DNA from: CAWAYH01 sp963786195
GTDB taxonomy: Bacteria; Acidobacteriota; Vicinamibacteria; Vicinamibacterales; 2-12-FULL-66-21
Length of the DNA: 64,000 nucleotides
Assembly: GCA_963786195.1 (NCBI GenBank)
Contig: CAWAYH010000005.1
Coordinates: 62,001-126,000, forward strand
Reading direction: 5' to 3'
The notes below the pieces were generated by a model. The model was not told the origin of the DNA. It was given only the letters and a program-made list of their open reading frames with translations, and ran no database searches. Positions 1 to 8,412 of this stretch are shown in pieces. Made by a program: the position numbers and the translations under genes. Position 1 is the first letter of the stretch. The number at the start of each line of letters is the position of its first letter.

Positions 1-408
1 ACGTTTCAAGACATCGAAGACCGAGTACGGTACGTTCGCCACAAGCGTAAGCTGATGGCCTTTGAGAACCCGGTCGTGGACACTGACAGGCGGGAGCTGG
101 TGTCCCGACTCGAAGCCCTGGGGTTTTCGGCACTGCCCCCGACCTTGGCGGAGATCGATCGCCGCGCGTCTGCCGCAGCTACCCCTTTCGATTTCAAGGC
201 GGCCATGGATCTTCTCCGGTCTTTCTTCGAGACGTTTATGCAAGAGGCGTCGGCAAAGATTGCGCCGAAGCGCGGCGTCCCGGCGCCGGTTCCTGGAGAG
301 AACAATACGAGGCCCTTTGCGACCTTCAAAACATTCCTGCAAAGCGCGGGTCTGCTGCAGAGGGACGAGACCGACCTTCTTCAAAACCTATACAACTACT
401 TCTCGAAC
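1..408 (+). pseudogene. 5' part of a hypothetical protein gene interrupted by an IS21 element
   Basis: The frame is open from the first base of the window, so the gene begins upstream; the first internal ATG is at 55. It runs into the IS21 element after a codon series for NLYNYFSN. If the IS and one copy of its 6-bp target repeat are removed, the frame joins that of 2303-2419 exactly and ends at a stop there. The rejoined protein ends in a helical segment with an S-N-x-G-S-H pattern like that seen in some HEPN or abortive-infection-type proteins. That resemblance is weak and I do not assign a function. Confidence 0.6.
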
Positions 409-491
409 CCTCGGTGGACAGCGTAAAAGCGGCCATTTGTCGACACTTCAAAACCGGCCATTCTCGGTTAGCAGCCGAGACCAATTGAGTT

Positions 492-928
492 CTATCTCAC
501 GCCTTCCCCTGACTGCAAATCGGTGTGGACCTTCGTTCGCCAGCTCCGTGGTCCGCACTTGAGCACATGCGCATGGTGCAGCAGCCGATCGAGTAGCGCG
601 GTGACCGCGGCAGTGTCCCCGAGCAGCTTTCCCCAATCATCGACCGGGCGGTTTGAGGTGAGCATTGTGGAGGCACGCTCGTACCTCCGCATGATGAGTT
701 CGAGGAGATCCTCGGCGGCGGTGTGCGCGAGCTTGCGCATGCCGAGGTCATCGATAATCAGCAGCGGCACGGCCGAGAGCTCGGCGAGGTAATCCTTGCG
801 CGTCCCCGCGAGCGACATCTCGGCAAGCTCTTCGAGCAGGGTGTGGGCCTCCCGATAGACGACACGATAGCCTTGCAGAATGGCGGCGCGCCCGATCGCT
901 TGGGCCAGATGCGGTGCCAGCCGCGTGG
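492..928 (-). pseudogene. istB: IstB-like ATPase, N-terminus deleted
   Basis: Minus-strand reading gives a characteristic IstB C-terminal half: LEELAEMSLAGTRKDYLAEL, the Walker B stretch PLLIIDDLGMRKL, then RYERASTMLTSNRPVDDWGK and a C-terminal HHAHVLKCGPRSW. IstB is the AAA+ helper of IS21 transposition. A full protein is about 250 residues; here the first 100 or so, including the Walker A loop, are missing. Homology begins at HLAQAIG directly after the IstA C-terminal region, so a deletion has joined the two genes. An ATPase without Walker A should be inactive. Confidence 0.85.
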
Positions 929-2193
929 CCCCCGCACATGCTCACGCAGGAGCTGACCGGTTGTCGGATTGAGCAGGCGGACGAAAAGATCGTTCCATTG
1001 CACGTCGACTCGGCGCGCGATCCAGCCGGGCGGCGCACCGTAGTACGCGGCCTCGACCTCGACGCAGCCATCGAGGTGCACCGTGCGGACGCCGAAGCGG
1101 TAGTAGCGAAACGGTTCGAGCGGGAGCGGCCCAAGGGCAGGCCGCTCCTCGGCAAACATCACGGCCATTTGGCGTTTCGTCGTGCCGTGGATGCGTGTGT
1201 CGGCCCAGTGCGCCTCCCAGCGATCGAGATACGCTTGCGCCTCCTCAAGCGACTCAAAGCGGAGCCCGCGCAGCGGCGTCTTCTTCGCGTGGCCCGACGC
1301 CGGCTTCGACCTTGCCCTTGCGATCGGGATCGCCGACGCGACACGGGAGCGCCACGACGCCGTAGTGCGCGAGCACGTCTCGATAGAGCGGATTGAGCGC
1401 GGGATCGTAGATGTCCGGGGTGAGGACGCCTTCTTTGAGATTGTCGAGGACGATGACGCGGACGGTGCCGCCCAGCCGACGAAACGCGCGCTCGTGGAGC
1501 TCGGCCCAGACCTGCGTGCTCGAGTGCCACACCAACAGCCGGACCGCTTTGCGCGAGTAGCCGAGCGTCAGGACGAAGAGGCGCGTGCGCCGGTACTTGC
1601 CCGTCTGCGGATGCCGCACCATCGGCCCGTCGCCGTAATCGACCTGGCCTTCTTCACCGGGCGCGGTGGTGATCACGACGCGCGCCTCGGGCGCCGACGT
1701 GCCGCGGAGCGTCAGCGACGAAGCGCCGGACGCTCGCATACCGCGCGGTGAACCCGTGGTCGTCGACCAGGTCCTGCCAGATCGCCATCGCGTTGCGGCC
1801 GCGCCCGAGCGCCTCGGTGATCAGCTCTCGATACGGCTCGCACGCGCTCGCACTCGGCGCGCGACCCGGCCGCGGACGCGGAGCCGAGTCGGTGGACACC
1901 TCCGCCCTGGTGGCCGGTTTTGCCGCGCCGGAGTCGGTGGACACCGGCGCGGAAATGGCCGGATTTGCGCGCACCAGAGTCGGTGGACACCTCCGGCGGC
2001 GAAATGGCCGGTTTTGCTTTTGATTCGCGGCGGCGCCCGCGGCCCCGCACCACGATGCCCGACGGCCTTCAGATAGCCGCTGACGGTTTCGCGGCGGACG
2101 CCGGTCGTCTGCTCGATGCGCCGCAGCGACCACCCCAGTCGCCCCAGCGCCACAATCTGGTGTTGTTTGTCGTCAGCCCAAGACGTTGCTCAT
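929..2193 (-). pseudogene. istA: IstA-like transposase, multiply frameshifted
   Basis: The likely start is the minus-strand ATG at 2193. One base too many separates it from the DDKQHQIVALGRLGWSLRRI helix-turn-helix region. Later segments continue in other frames: AMAIWQDLVDDHGFTARY, the DDE-type catalytic core GEEGQVDYGDGPMV through RVIVLDNLKEGV, and the C-terminal part with HLDGCVEVEAAYYGAPPGW. At least three frames are used. A 45/46-bp tandem repeat interrupts the linker after the N-terminal domain. This is a dead transposase gene. Confidence 0.85.
1886..2017. repeat. Three tandem 45/46-bp units resembling IS21 end repeats
   Basis: Units begin at 1886, 1931 and 1977. Each starts GAGTCGGTGGACACC and ends with a GGCCGGTTTTGC-like stretch (second unit GGCCGGATTTGC). 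Both words also make up the termini of the surrounding IS21 element (TCGGTGGACA plus AAAACCGGCCATT). The array lies inside the remains of istA. Confidence 0.8.
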
Positions 2194-2302
2194 GCAGCGT
2201 AGGAACGCTGCGTTCCTCGCCGGCGTCAACGTCTCGAGCCGCTACTCGAAATGGCCGGTTTTCAGGTGTCCATTAATGGCCGGTTTTGGGTGTCCACCGA
2301 GG

Positions 2303-2419
2303 TCGAACGCTGGGAGTCACGCGCTCGGAAGCGCCCCGGAGCAGTTCCACGTCGCCAGAACGACCGTCATTGAGTGGTGCATGATGATCGCTGGACGCGT
2401 CCAGACGTTTTTCGACTGA
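2303..2419 (+). pseudogene. 3' part of the gene interrupted by IS21
   Basis: Starting from the right-hand target repeat TCGAAC, the frame reads SNAGSHALGSAPEQ, then an Ala/Arg/Val/Ile-rich helix, and stops at 2417-2419. It is in frame with 1-408 when the IS and one target repeat are removed, which shows that this is the displaced C-terminus. About 110 bp without a recognisable feature follow before the next gene. Confidence 0.6.
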
Positions 2420-2531
2420 CTTCCAAAGCGAGATCAGCGCTGTGCACGGCCAAGCAGGGTCACTCGGTGATGGACTGCCGTGTGCGAGCTGTGGTCCTAT
2501 CCAATCGGTGGGAAGGGGTGGCAGTAACTAG

Positions 2532-3317
2532 ATGGGTGGGCGAAAACGTAAAACCAAGACGAAGCGCATCAAAGCCCTCCAGGTGCAGCCACCTGCACCC
2601 GGCCCCCCGAGCGTTCCTCACGACGTGGCGGTTAGGGCCGCGGATGCGAACTGGTCCGCGGCGCGTGCTGGATGGACCGCCGCGGCGGTTGCCATCCTGT
2701 CACTCCTCGTCACTCTGTTCAGTATCTCGTATCAGCGTGACGCCTCCTTGATGAGCATCTCCGCCGAGCGGGAGGCCACTCAGCGGACACACCGGCCGTG
2801 GTTGACGTTCGATGAACAGCTCACGCTCAAGGAACCAATCGTGTGCGAGACCAGCACGAAGTTCTTCGATGGGCTCATTGAGGGTTCCACGCGGAACGTC
2901 GGTCAGGCGCCGGCGAAAGAAGTCACGGCGTGGGTCACGTCTGTCGTGATGGTGTTCGAGACGATGAAGGGGGGTGCACGCCTTTCCGACAGTTCCGATG
3001 CCTTGAGGCGGATCAACGCCGAGTGCACCGAAACACCTGTCCGGGAACGCGGGGGTGTTGTGCAGCGATTTGGAATTCAACTTTCGCCCGGAGAGAGTCA
3101 CCGTTTCCGCGGCGGCAGCGGCATATCCTGGTTCATTCCTGACAAGCCGCAGGAGCTGAGGCTGATGGCGCTGGCGTGCGCTGAGTACCGGGATGAGGAC
3201 CATCTGCCGCACAAGACCTGCGAGCTTCACGAGTTCTCAAAACCCCTGATCTGTGACCGTAGCACCAAAAACACCGGCACCTTTTCTGTATACGGTATCG
3301 GTAGCTGTCGTACCTAG
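2532..3317 (+). CDS. Hypothetical single-pass membrane protein
   Basis: This 261-residue protein has a Lys/Arg-rich N-terminus (KRKTKTKR), a proline-rich stretch, and one predicted membrane helix near residues 48-67 (AAAVAILSLLVTLFSI). A soluble domain of about 190 residues follows, with N-x-G-Q-A-P-A-K and several cysteines. Architecture and positive charge suggest the large domain lies outside the membrane. Similar short 'helix plus beta-rich domain' proteins are common unknowns in accessory regions. A purine-rich GGAAGGGG lies just upstream of the ATG. I do not recognise a family with a known function. Confidence 0.7.
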   Translation: MGGRKRKTKTKRIKALQVQPPAPGPPSVPHDVAVRAADANWSAARAGWTAAAVAILSLLVTLFSISYQRDASLMSISAEREATQRTHRPWLTFDEQLTLKEPIVCETSTKFFDGLIEGSTRNVGQAPAKEVTAWVTSVVMVFETMKGGARLSDSSDALRRINAECTETPVRERGGVVQRFGIQLSPGESHRFRGGSGISWFIPDKPQELRLMALACAEYRDEDHLPHKTCELHEFSKPLICDRSTKNTGTFSVYGIGSCRT

Positions 3318-3337
3318 AACCGCTTGGGCCAAGACTA

Positions 3338-3977
3338 ATGAAAAAGCTCTACTGCAATCGGTGCCAGGGCGAAACGAACCACATCGAGCGCGGACTCCAC
3401 ACGATTCGTTCAGTACTGATGAGGGGTACAACTGGGAAGAGGTCAAGTATCGACTGTTGACGTGCGCAGGGTGCGACACAGGCGTTATGGAGGCCGAGGC
3501 GAGTGCCAGCTATGCTGTCGATGAGGAAGGCAATCCGGACATCTCATACTCGTATGAGCCGACCCGTTCAAAAGCCAATCTAAAGCCGAAAGTATTTCGG
3601 AAAATACCACGCGGTCTTCGGACAATTTACGCTGAAACGATCGCAGCCTATAACGCAGGGCTTCACGTTCTATGCGCCGCGGGCCTGAGAGCACTCATCG
3701 AGGGGATTGTGGGAGCAAAGGCGTGAAGGGGGCCAATCTCAAGAAACGGATCGATGGCCTTGAAGCTCACCTGCCGAAGACGATCGTCAGCAATCTTCAT
3801 GGTTTTCGGTTCATGGGGAACGAAGCGCTTCACCAACTGGCCGCGCCGAAACCAACAGATCTGAAGGTGGCGATCGAGGTCAGCGAGGATCTCTTGAACT
3901 TCTTGTACCAATTGGACTACAAAGCGAGTCTGCTGCCCAAGAAGGCTGACAGTACAGCACCGAAGAGCGGCACCTGA
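3338..3977 (+). pseudogene. DUF4145-like protein, two frameshifts
   Basis: Reading from the ATG at 3338 gives KKLYCNRCQGETNHIERGLH. The sequence then continues one frame over (about 3412) with YNWEEVKYRLLTCAGCDTGV and a region with YAETIAAYNAGLHVLCAAGL. Near 3720 it shifts again into NLKKRIDGLEAHLPK and GFRFMGNEALHQL. Joined, this matches the DUF4145 layout: two CxxC pairs forming a zinc ribbon, then an all-helical HEPN-like domain with 'GLRA..E' and 'GNEALH' motifs. DUF4145 often accompanies restriction or other defence genes. It is either broken or carries two sequencing indels. Confidence 0.72.
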
Positions 3978-4003
3978 GTCACCTTAACGCGATAGGGCCG
4001 CCA

Positions 4004-4438
4004 TCACTCCTCATTGAACCGCGTGTACCCCGCGGCCTCCGCGGCGATCAGCTTCCCTTGGATCCTCGCGATCACTTCTAGGATGTTCGGCCCGAGTTCC
4101 TCGTCGGTGAGCTTCAACGTGTGCCGGTAGTCGAGCGCGGCTCGCATCGCCGCGACGGTGACTTCAGGATCCTGGAGGCATTTCACCAAGTGATCGATGA
4201 AGGCTTGGCGCCACTCCAAGCGCTCCGTGTTGGCCAGGCCGGGCAACCAGCTGCCGACTGCGAGCTTCTCGGTGATGTGCAGGCCCGAGCCGGGCAGCCC
4301 CACGGTGACATGCGTCCCGTGTGTGCCGGTCGTCAGCTTGGCGCCCTGCGGACCCACGCTCACGGACGCGCCGGTTTTGCTGACGTTCAGGGAGACCCAC
4401 GGGAGGACGGAGAAGCGACGGAAGAAGCGCCACGCCAT
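4004..4438 (-). CDS. DUF4236 domain protein
   Basis: The N-terminus (MAWRFFRRFSVLPWVSLNVS, then KTGASVSVGPQGAKLTTG and THVTVGLPGSGL) is the DUF4236 signature, a small beta-rich domain that usually opens the protein. The remaining 90 residues are helical and show no known motif. Total length is 144 residues. It is convergent with the DUF4145 gene (26-bp gap). The function of DUF4236 is not established; it is found in mobile and phage-related regions. Confidence 0.8.
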   Translation of the reverse strand: MAWRFFRRFSVLPWVSLNVSKTGASVSVGPQGAKLTTGTHGTHVTVGLPGSGLHITEKLAVGSWLPGLANTERLEWRQAFIDHLVKCLQDPEVTVAAMRAALDYRHTLKLTDEELGPNILEVIARIQGKLIAAEAAGYTRFNEE

Positions 4439-4522
4439 CGGGGCGGTATTGTCTCACGGGTCCGCGGTGTCGACCCGCGCGGAGCCACAGTGGGGATCCC
4501 GCAACCAGTTCGGCCGGCGCAG

Positions 4523-4603
4523 CTACCCGCCCTGTTGCTTCCGCCACGCCGCCCATCGCTTCCGCTGCGCCGCAGCAATGGCCTTGTGGGCCGCGGCTGA
4601 CAT
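4523..4603 (-). pseudogene. Fragment sharing the KAIAAAQRKRWAAWRKQ motif
   Basis: From the ATG at 4603 the minus strand reads MSAAAHKAIAAAQRKRWAAW and ends a few codons later at 4523. The same motif ends the 84-residue protein at 6913-7167, so about 75 bp are duplicated 2.4 kb apart. Upstream in the same frame there is no match to the rest of that protein. It may be a remnant or a very small peptide gene. Confidence 0.45.
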
Positions 4604-4788
4604 CGTCCTGCACGGCGGCGCTGTGAGGAGCTTTTTTGTCGCGCTCAGCCCGACTTCCCACACCGGGTGACAGATATTCGTCGGAAATCCGCCTCAACAT
4701 CTGGAATAGTTTTTGCTCAACCAGCCCTCTCGTCTACAAACTAGTCGGCTTGAGCTTTGGAGTGGCGGGCCGCTCCGTGGGAGCACAA

Positions 4789-5436
4789 GTGAAGCCGAGA
4801 TGCGCATTACTAGTGGTCTGTGTGTGGGCTGTTCTCCCCGGAAGCTCTCGCGCCGATCCGATTCTCGTGAGCGCTGGGTTCGAGCCGACGGCGTGCTGCG
4901 GTGGGGCGGCCGTCTATAGAGACCAGTTCCTCGGATCTCGATTCGATCTGGCCGAGGCGACCCTCGTAACGGCAGTTGGTGGCCAGTTCACGCACGGTAA
5001 CGGGAGCATATTCGCCGCTATCCTGCCGTTGGCAGCGACGACCGGACTCCCGCCAGGTTCCGGGCCAGCGGAGCTTGAAGCCTTCGCACTGTGGTCCGTC
5101 TTGTTTTCTCCGCCACGACTTACGAATCTGGACGTGCTCTTGCCACTACAGCTGGTCCTTGAACCGGGCGCCTACGGTCTCATCTTCGGCAGCGGACTCT
5201 TTGGGGCGACGGGATCAGCGGCGATGGCGGTGACGCTCTCGTTAGGCGCTACACAGTTCAGATCCGAGCAACTTGATCTCAACTTGTGGTCTCCGTCTCA
5301 CTTTTTTGAACCAGGGGTCCACATCACGCGACACCTAGTTGAGGGTGAACCTCTGGCGACCCCGGTGCCAGAACCGGGCACACTGGTACTTTTGCTTTCA
5401 GGGATTGCGGTTCTTCGCGCCGCCACCAAACGCTAG
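4789..5436 (+). CDS. PEP-CTERM sorting-domain exported protein
   Basis: I place the start at GTG 4789, preceded by GGAG (4780-4783), because it puts a clean signal peptide first (CALLVVCVWAVLPGSSRAD). The mature part is beta-rich without catalytic motifs. The C-terminus is a textbook PEP-CTERM tail: TPVPEPGTLVLLLSGIAVL followed by basic residues. Such tails are known substrates of exosortase (EpsH/XrtA), which processes surface or matrix proteins. No exosortase is in the window. About 185 bp upstream show nothing else clear. Confidence 0.82.
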   Translation: MKPRCALLVVCVWAVLPGSSRADPILVSAGFEPTACCGGAAVYRDQFLGSRFDLAEATLVTAVGGQFTHGNGSIFAAILPLAATTGLPPGSGPAELEAFALWSVLFSPPRLTNLDVLLPLQLVLEPGAYGLIFGSGLFGATGSAAMAVTLSLGATQFRSEQLDLNLWSPSHFFEPGVHITRHLVEGEPLATPVPEPGTLVLLLSGIAVLRAATKR

Positions 5437-5451
5437 GTCTGTACCGTACGT

Positions 5452-6109
5452 GTGGCCCACTCAGAACCGCAGGCCCGCATGTCGCTCGATTTGACTCGGC
5501 TCAGCATCACCAGAAAAACAGGGACTGAACGGCTCCGCCATGGCGAGTTGGATCTCGGCGTCGATCTGCAGGCGTTCTGGCAATGGAGCATGTCCGATCT
5601 CGTGAGCAACGTCACGCGCGGCCGACTCGCGGAGTTCATCGTGGCCCGCGCGCTCGGTATAACGACAGACGGCGTCCGCGACGAATGGGCCGCGTTTGAT
5701 CTGCTGACACCGACAGGGATACGGATCGAGGTCAAGTCTGCGGCCTATGTGCAAAGTTGGCACCAGACGCGGCCGTCTTTCATTAGCTTCCGAACCCCGG
5801 CGACACGTGCGTGGGATGCCGCGACGAATGTACAAAGCCTCGAATCGAGGCGTCAGGCGGATGTGTTACGTCTTCGCTCTGCTGGCGCACGAAGACAAGG
5901 CGACGATCAATCCCCTCGATGTGAGTCAGTGGCGCTTTTACGTGCTGCAGACGTCAGCGCTGAATGCTCGGGCGCGGGGTCAGCATTCGATCACGTTACG
6001 AACGCTTGAGAGGGAATGCCGGGAATGCGTCAGTTTCGACCAGCTGGCCGCCGCGGTGGCCGCTGCAGCGATTGTGCCTGGGCAACAGTCACTAGCCGAC
6101 CCTGCTTAA
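5452..6109 (+). CDS. Putative PD-(D/E)XK nuclease-like protein, one frameshift
   Basis: The first 138 codons encode a domain with AEFIVARALG, then EWAAFDLLTPTGIRIEVKSA, then YVQSWHQTRPSFISF. Near 5860 the sequence continues one frame over with YVFALLAHEDKATINPLDVS and QWRFYVLQTSALN. The D...(I/V)EVK arrangement fits the PD-(D/E)XK nuclease core (Asp, then Glu-Val-Lys). Family members that I recall as unknowns keep the 'ADVYVF..L.H' segment, which supports a single indel. Start is GTG 5452, or ATG 5479. A role in restriction or defence is inference. Confidence 0.6.
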
Positions 6110-6116
6110 GAGTAGC

Positions 6117-6855
6117 GTGACAATGTCGGCCGACTACAAGGCTGCGGTAAGCCTCCATGAGCAAATAGAGGCCCTCTACCCGCGCATCGACAGCGCCAAA
6201 GTGTACTTTCGGTCGCCTGCGCCTCCTTGCAAAGAAGTGCCGTTAGACGTGCGGAACACGAGGGACACGCCGGTTGTTGACCGAGATCGAGCGGTGTGTG
6301 CCCTCACGATACGCGCCGCAAACACCAAGAAAGCCGTGAAGGCCCTCGCCGACGCGGGTTTCAGCGATGATGCGTATGCTTTGGCGCGGGTCCTCATGGA
6401 GAATGCAGCAACGATCAAGTGGTTGGTGCAGGACGAGGGGAAGTACAGGCGGCTCGACACGTATTGTCTATTCGTTGCCGCGACGAAGAAACGCTATTTG
6501 GAGATGTACCTCAAACATTTCCCGAACACCGCCCAGGGCGCTCAGATTCCAGACATGGACCACGCAATCGCGGATGTCACGTTCGACGGGGAGCATCTCA
6601 GCTGGGCATGGTTTCCAGATTCTTAGCGTTCGGTTCATCGCTCATGCTCTTGGATCTGGTCACCAGTATCAACTGGCGTCGATGACGGGCCGGCGCGACG
6701 AGGACGCTGAGCGCGCGTTGTTTGTGAGCAATGTCTCAATGCTCCAGGTGTTAGGGGCCTTGAATGACTTCCTTGGATTGGGCTTCGGGGCCGAGGTGGA
6801 ACAACTCTGGGAGTCGATTCCTCGGACAGGCGGGGACCCGGCCGCGGATGAGTGA
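6117..6855 (+). CDS. DUF5677-like helical protein, frameshifted
   Basis: The first frame (6117-6626) is all-helical, with RAANTKKAVKALADAGFSDD, AYALARVLMENAATIKWLVQ and a following RYLEMYLKHFP-like helix. This is the pattern of DUF5677-type proteins ('R...E....L.YL...P..a.RY..y'). After about 6610 a second frame carries a helical C-terminus (DEDAERALFVSNVSMLQVLG) to 6855. It starts 7 bp after the nuclease-like gene, so the two may be co-transcribed. The biochemical role is unknown. Confidence 0.55.
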
Positions 6856-6912
6856 CGGTGTCCCTAGCTCAATAGACCGCGCCGCGCGTGACGACCTGAA
6901 GTTCATTCCCAG

Positions 6913-7167
6913 CTATCGCCCCCGCTGCTTCCGCCACGCCGCCCATCGCTTCCTCTGCGCCGCAGCAATGGCCTTCCGCGCCGCGGTTGACATTCTCCGC
7001 CGTCGACGTGGCTCGACTCCGTTGGACGCGACGACGGCGCGCGCCCCCTTGCGCCCGTCCCGCAGGCCCGGAAACGCTGTCACGATCGCCGCCATTTCGC
7101 GCTGAAGTTCCAACAGTCTCGCCTGGGCGCCCATCCTCGCGTAACGACGGAGTTCTGTACGTTGCAT
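6913..7167 (-). CDS. Small Arg/Ala-rich protein with RKRWAAWRKQ tail
   Basis: This 84-residue protein is strongly basic, with RRRRRMSTAARKAIAAAQRK followed by RWAAWRKQRGR at the end. This Ser-Ala-Ala-Arg-Lys...Lys-Arg-Trp motif recurs at the C-terminus of many small acidobacterial proteins and suggests nucleic-acid binding, but no function is established. A second copy of the motif lies at 4523-4603. The 230 bp between this gene and the next carry no feature I can name. Confidence 0.6.
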   Translation of the reverse strand: MQRTELRRYARMGAQARLLELQREMAAIVTAFPGLRDGRKGARAVVASNGVEPRRRRRMSTAARKAIAAAQRKRWAAWRKQRGR

Positions 7168-7396
7168 GATGCCTCCTGTGTTCGGTTTGAAAAAAAGAGA
7201 ACGTTATCCCAAGTAAGGGTGGGTGTGTACGGCGAATGTCACGGCGGTGTAAACCTCGCCGACTCAGCATTTTGCAGTTGACTTCAGCTCAACGATATCA
7301 ACAGAATCCCGGCAACCCGAGCTTAGTTGAATAGAGAAAGTGAAATCGCGAAGGGCAGCCCCGCCCAGGTGCGGATATGCGTCGGAGGAGGAACGA

Positions 7397-7990
7397 GTGC
7401 CACAACTATACGGAACGCTCGAAGGTGGGCGGGAGGTGCTGCTAACGTTCGATGATGGGCCGCATCCAACACTCACGCCGAAGGTATTGGATGCATTGAA
7501 GGAGCATGATGCGAAAGCTGTGTTCTTCGTTCTCGGCTCAAGAGTGAAGGCCACTGGGGGCAAAGCGATCGTCAAGCGAGCGTTCGACGATGGGCACCGA
7601 ATTGGTAATCACTCCTTCAGCCATCCTGACCTGACGAAGTTGTCCGAGGCCAAGGTGCGCGACGAGCTTCAACGCACTGAGGACCTCATCATAGAGTTCC
7701 TGACAGATCATAAACTCTTTCGCCCGCCATTTGGAGCACACAACGCGACAGTGGACGAGGTCGTTCGTGACATGAACTACAACATGGTCCTCTGGACAGT
7801 CGATTCAAATGACTGGAAGGCGGAGAACAAACCCAAGCGGTGGGTAAATCTCTCCGTCGACACGATCCGAAAGCGCGGGCATTCTGTCTTCCTGTGCCAC
7901 GACATTCATCCGACGACCGTCAACAATCTGCCGGAGTTTCTTGGAAAAGTTGCGGTCTTGCCGAAGGCTCAGTTCATTGCGTACGCGTAG
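7397..7990 (+). CDS. Polysaccharide deacetylase (NodB/CE4)
   Basis: This metal-dependent carbohydrate esterase has the CE4 motifs in order: LLTFDDGPHPTLTP (catalytic and metal Asp pair), GHRIGNHSFSHPDL (metal His pair), LFRPPFGAHN (motif 3), VLWTVDSNDW (motif 4) and VFLCHDIHPTT (catalytic His). I use GTG 7397, with GGAGGAGG 6 bp upstream; a longer frame exists but lacks a ribosome site. At 197 residues it is close to a bare NodB domain with no signal peptide or membrane helix, so a cytoplasmic location or unusual export is implied. A second CE4 protein lies at 25570. Confidence 0.88.
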   Translation: MPQLYGTLEGGREVLLTFDDGPHPTLTPKVLDALKEHDAKAVFFVLGSRVKATGGKAIVKRAFDDGHRIGNHSFSHPDLTKLSEAKVRDELQRTEDLIIEFLTDHKLFRPPFGAHNATVDEVVRDMNYNMVLWTVDSNDWKAENKPKRWVNLSVDTIRKRGHSVFLCHDIHPTTVNNLPEFLGKVAVLPKAQFIAYA

Positions 7991-8020
7991 GCTCTAAAAT
8001 GAACTTGGAGCAACCAGAAA

Positions 8021-8327
8021 ATGACACTCGAGGGCACGGTCGAATTCAGGAGTTCATCGGGGCCCACTGCAGGCGCACCGCCTCCGGGCGAGTCCGAGAT
8101 TCAGCGACTGAACCCTGCGAGAGTGGAACGGATTCTTGCGGTCACAGGACGGGGAACCCTGGCGCCAGGGAGTTTGAACCTGGGCGTCGACAATTCAGTG
8201 CTGAATCAGCTCGGTCAGCTGCAGCCAACGCTTGTGGAAGATGCAACGAAGATTGTCTACCCGCCGCCGTATCGACACATCCCGGGGGTTCGGCGAGAGT
8301 ATTGGTCATATCTGGCCCGCGTAGAGA
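8021..8327 (+). pseudogene. Hypothetical protein truncated by IS256 end
   Basis: The frame from ATG 8021 reads a soluble protein of about 100 residues. The last ten codons before its stop at 8359 come from the IS256-type end sequence that begins at 8328, so the native C-terminus is lost. I recognise no motif. Confidence 0.45.
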
Positions 8328-8412
8328 GGTCGTGTCTGTCAAGTGGTGGAAAAGTGTGAGCGCGTCATGAACCGGCTGTGAGCCATTAAGGTTACGCCGC
8401 CTTCTCGACGCG
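8328..8412 (-). mobile_element. Right-end remnant of an IS256-family element
   Basis: Bases from 8328 (GGTCGTGTCTGTCAAGTGG...) match, in inverted orientation, the right end of the IS256 element at 8890-10266, including the last codons of its transposase (RVEKAA and stop, 8392-8412). Only about 85 bp remain. It forms the left outer border of an inverted pair of IS256 right ends. Confidence 0.75.

Larger units (their letters stand above)
409..2302 (-). mobile_element. Decayed IS21-family insertion sequence
   Basis: The 12-bp terminal inverted repeats are CCTCGGTGGACA at 409-420 and its complement at 2291-2302. Inside each end lie copies of AAAACCGGCCATT, the usual multiple transposase-binding repeats of IS21 ends. 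The element is flanked by the direct repeat TCGAAC (403-408 and 2303-2308), a plausible 6-bp target duplication. It encodes IstA- and IstB-like sequence on the minus strand, but istA lies in several frames and the istA/istB junction is deleted. At 1.9 kb it is about 0.5 kb shorter than a usual IS21-family member. It is not expected to be autonomous. Confidence 0.88.

Noticed and set aside
6..329. Minus-strand open frame opposite the first gene
   Set aside because: It is the antisense of a better-supported frame that continues through the IS21 insertion site; no motif.
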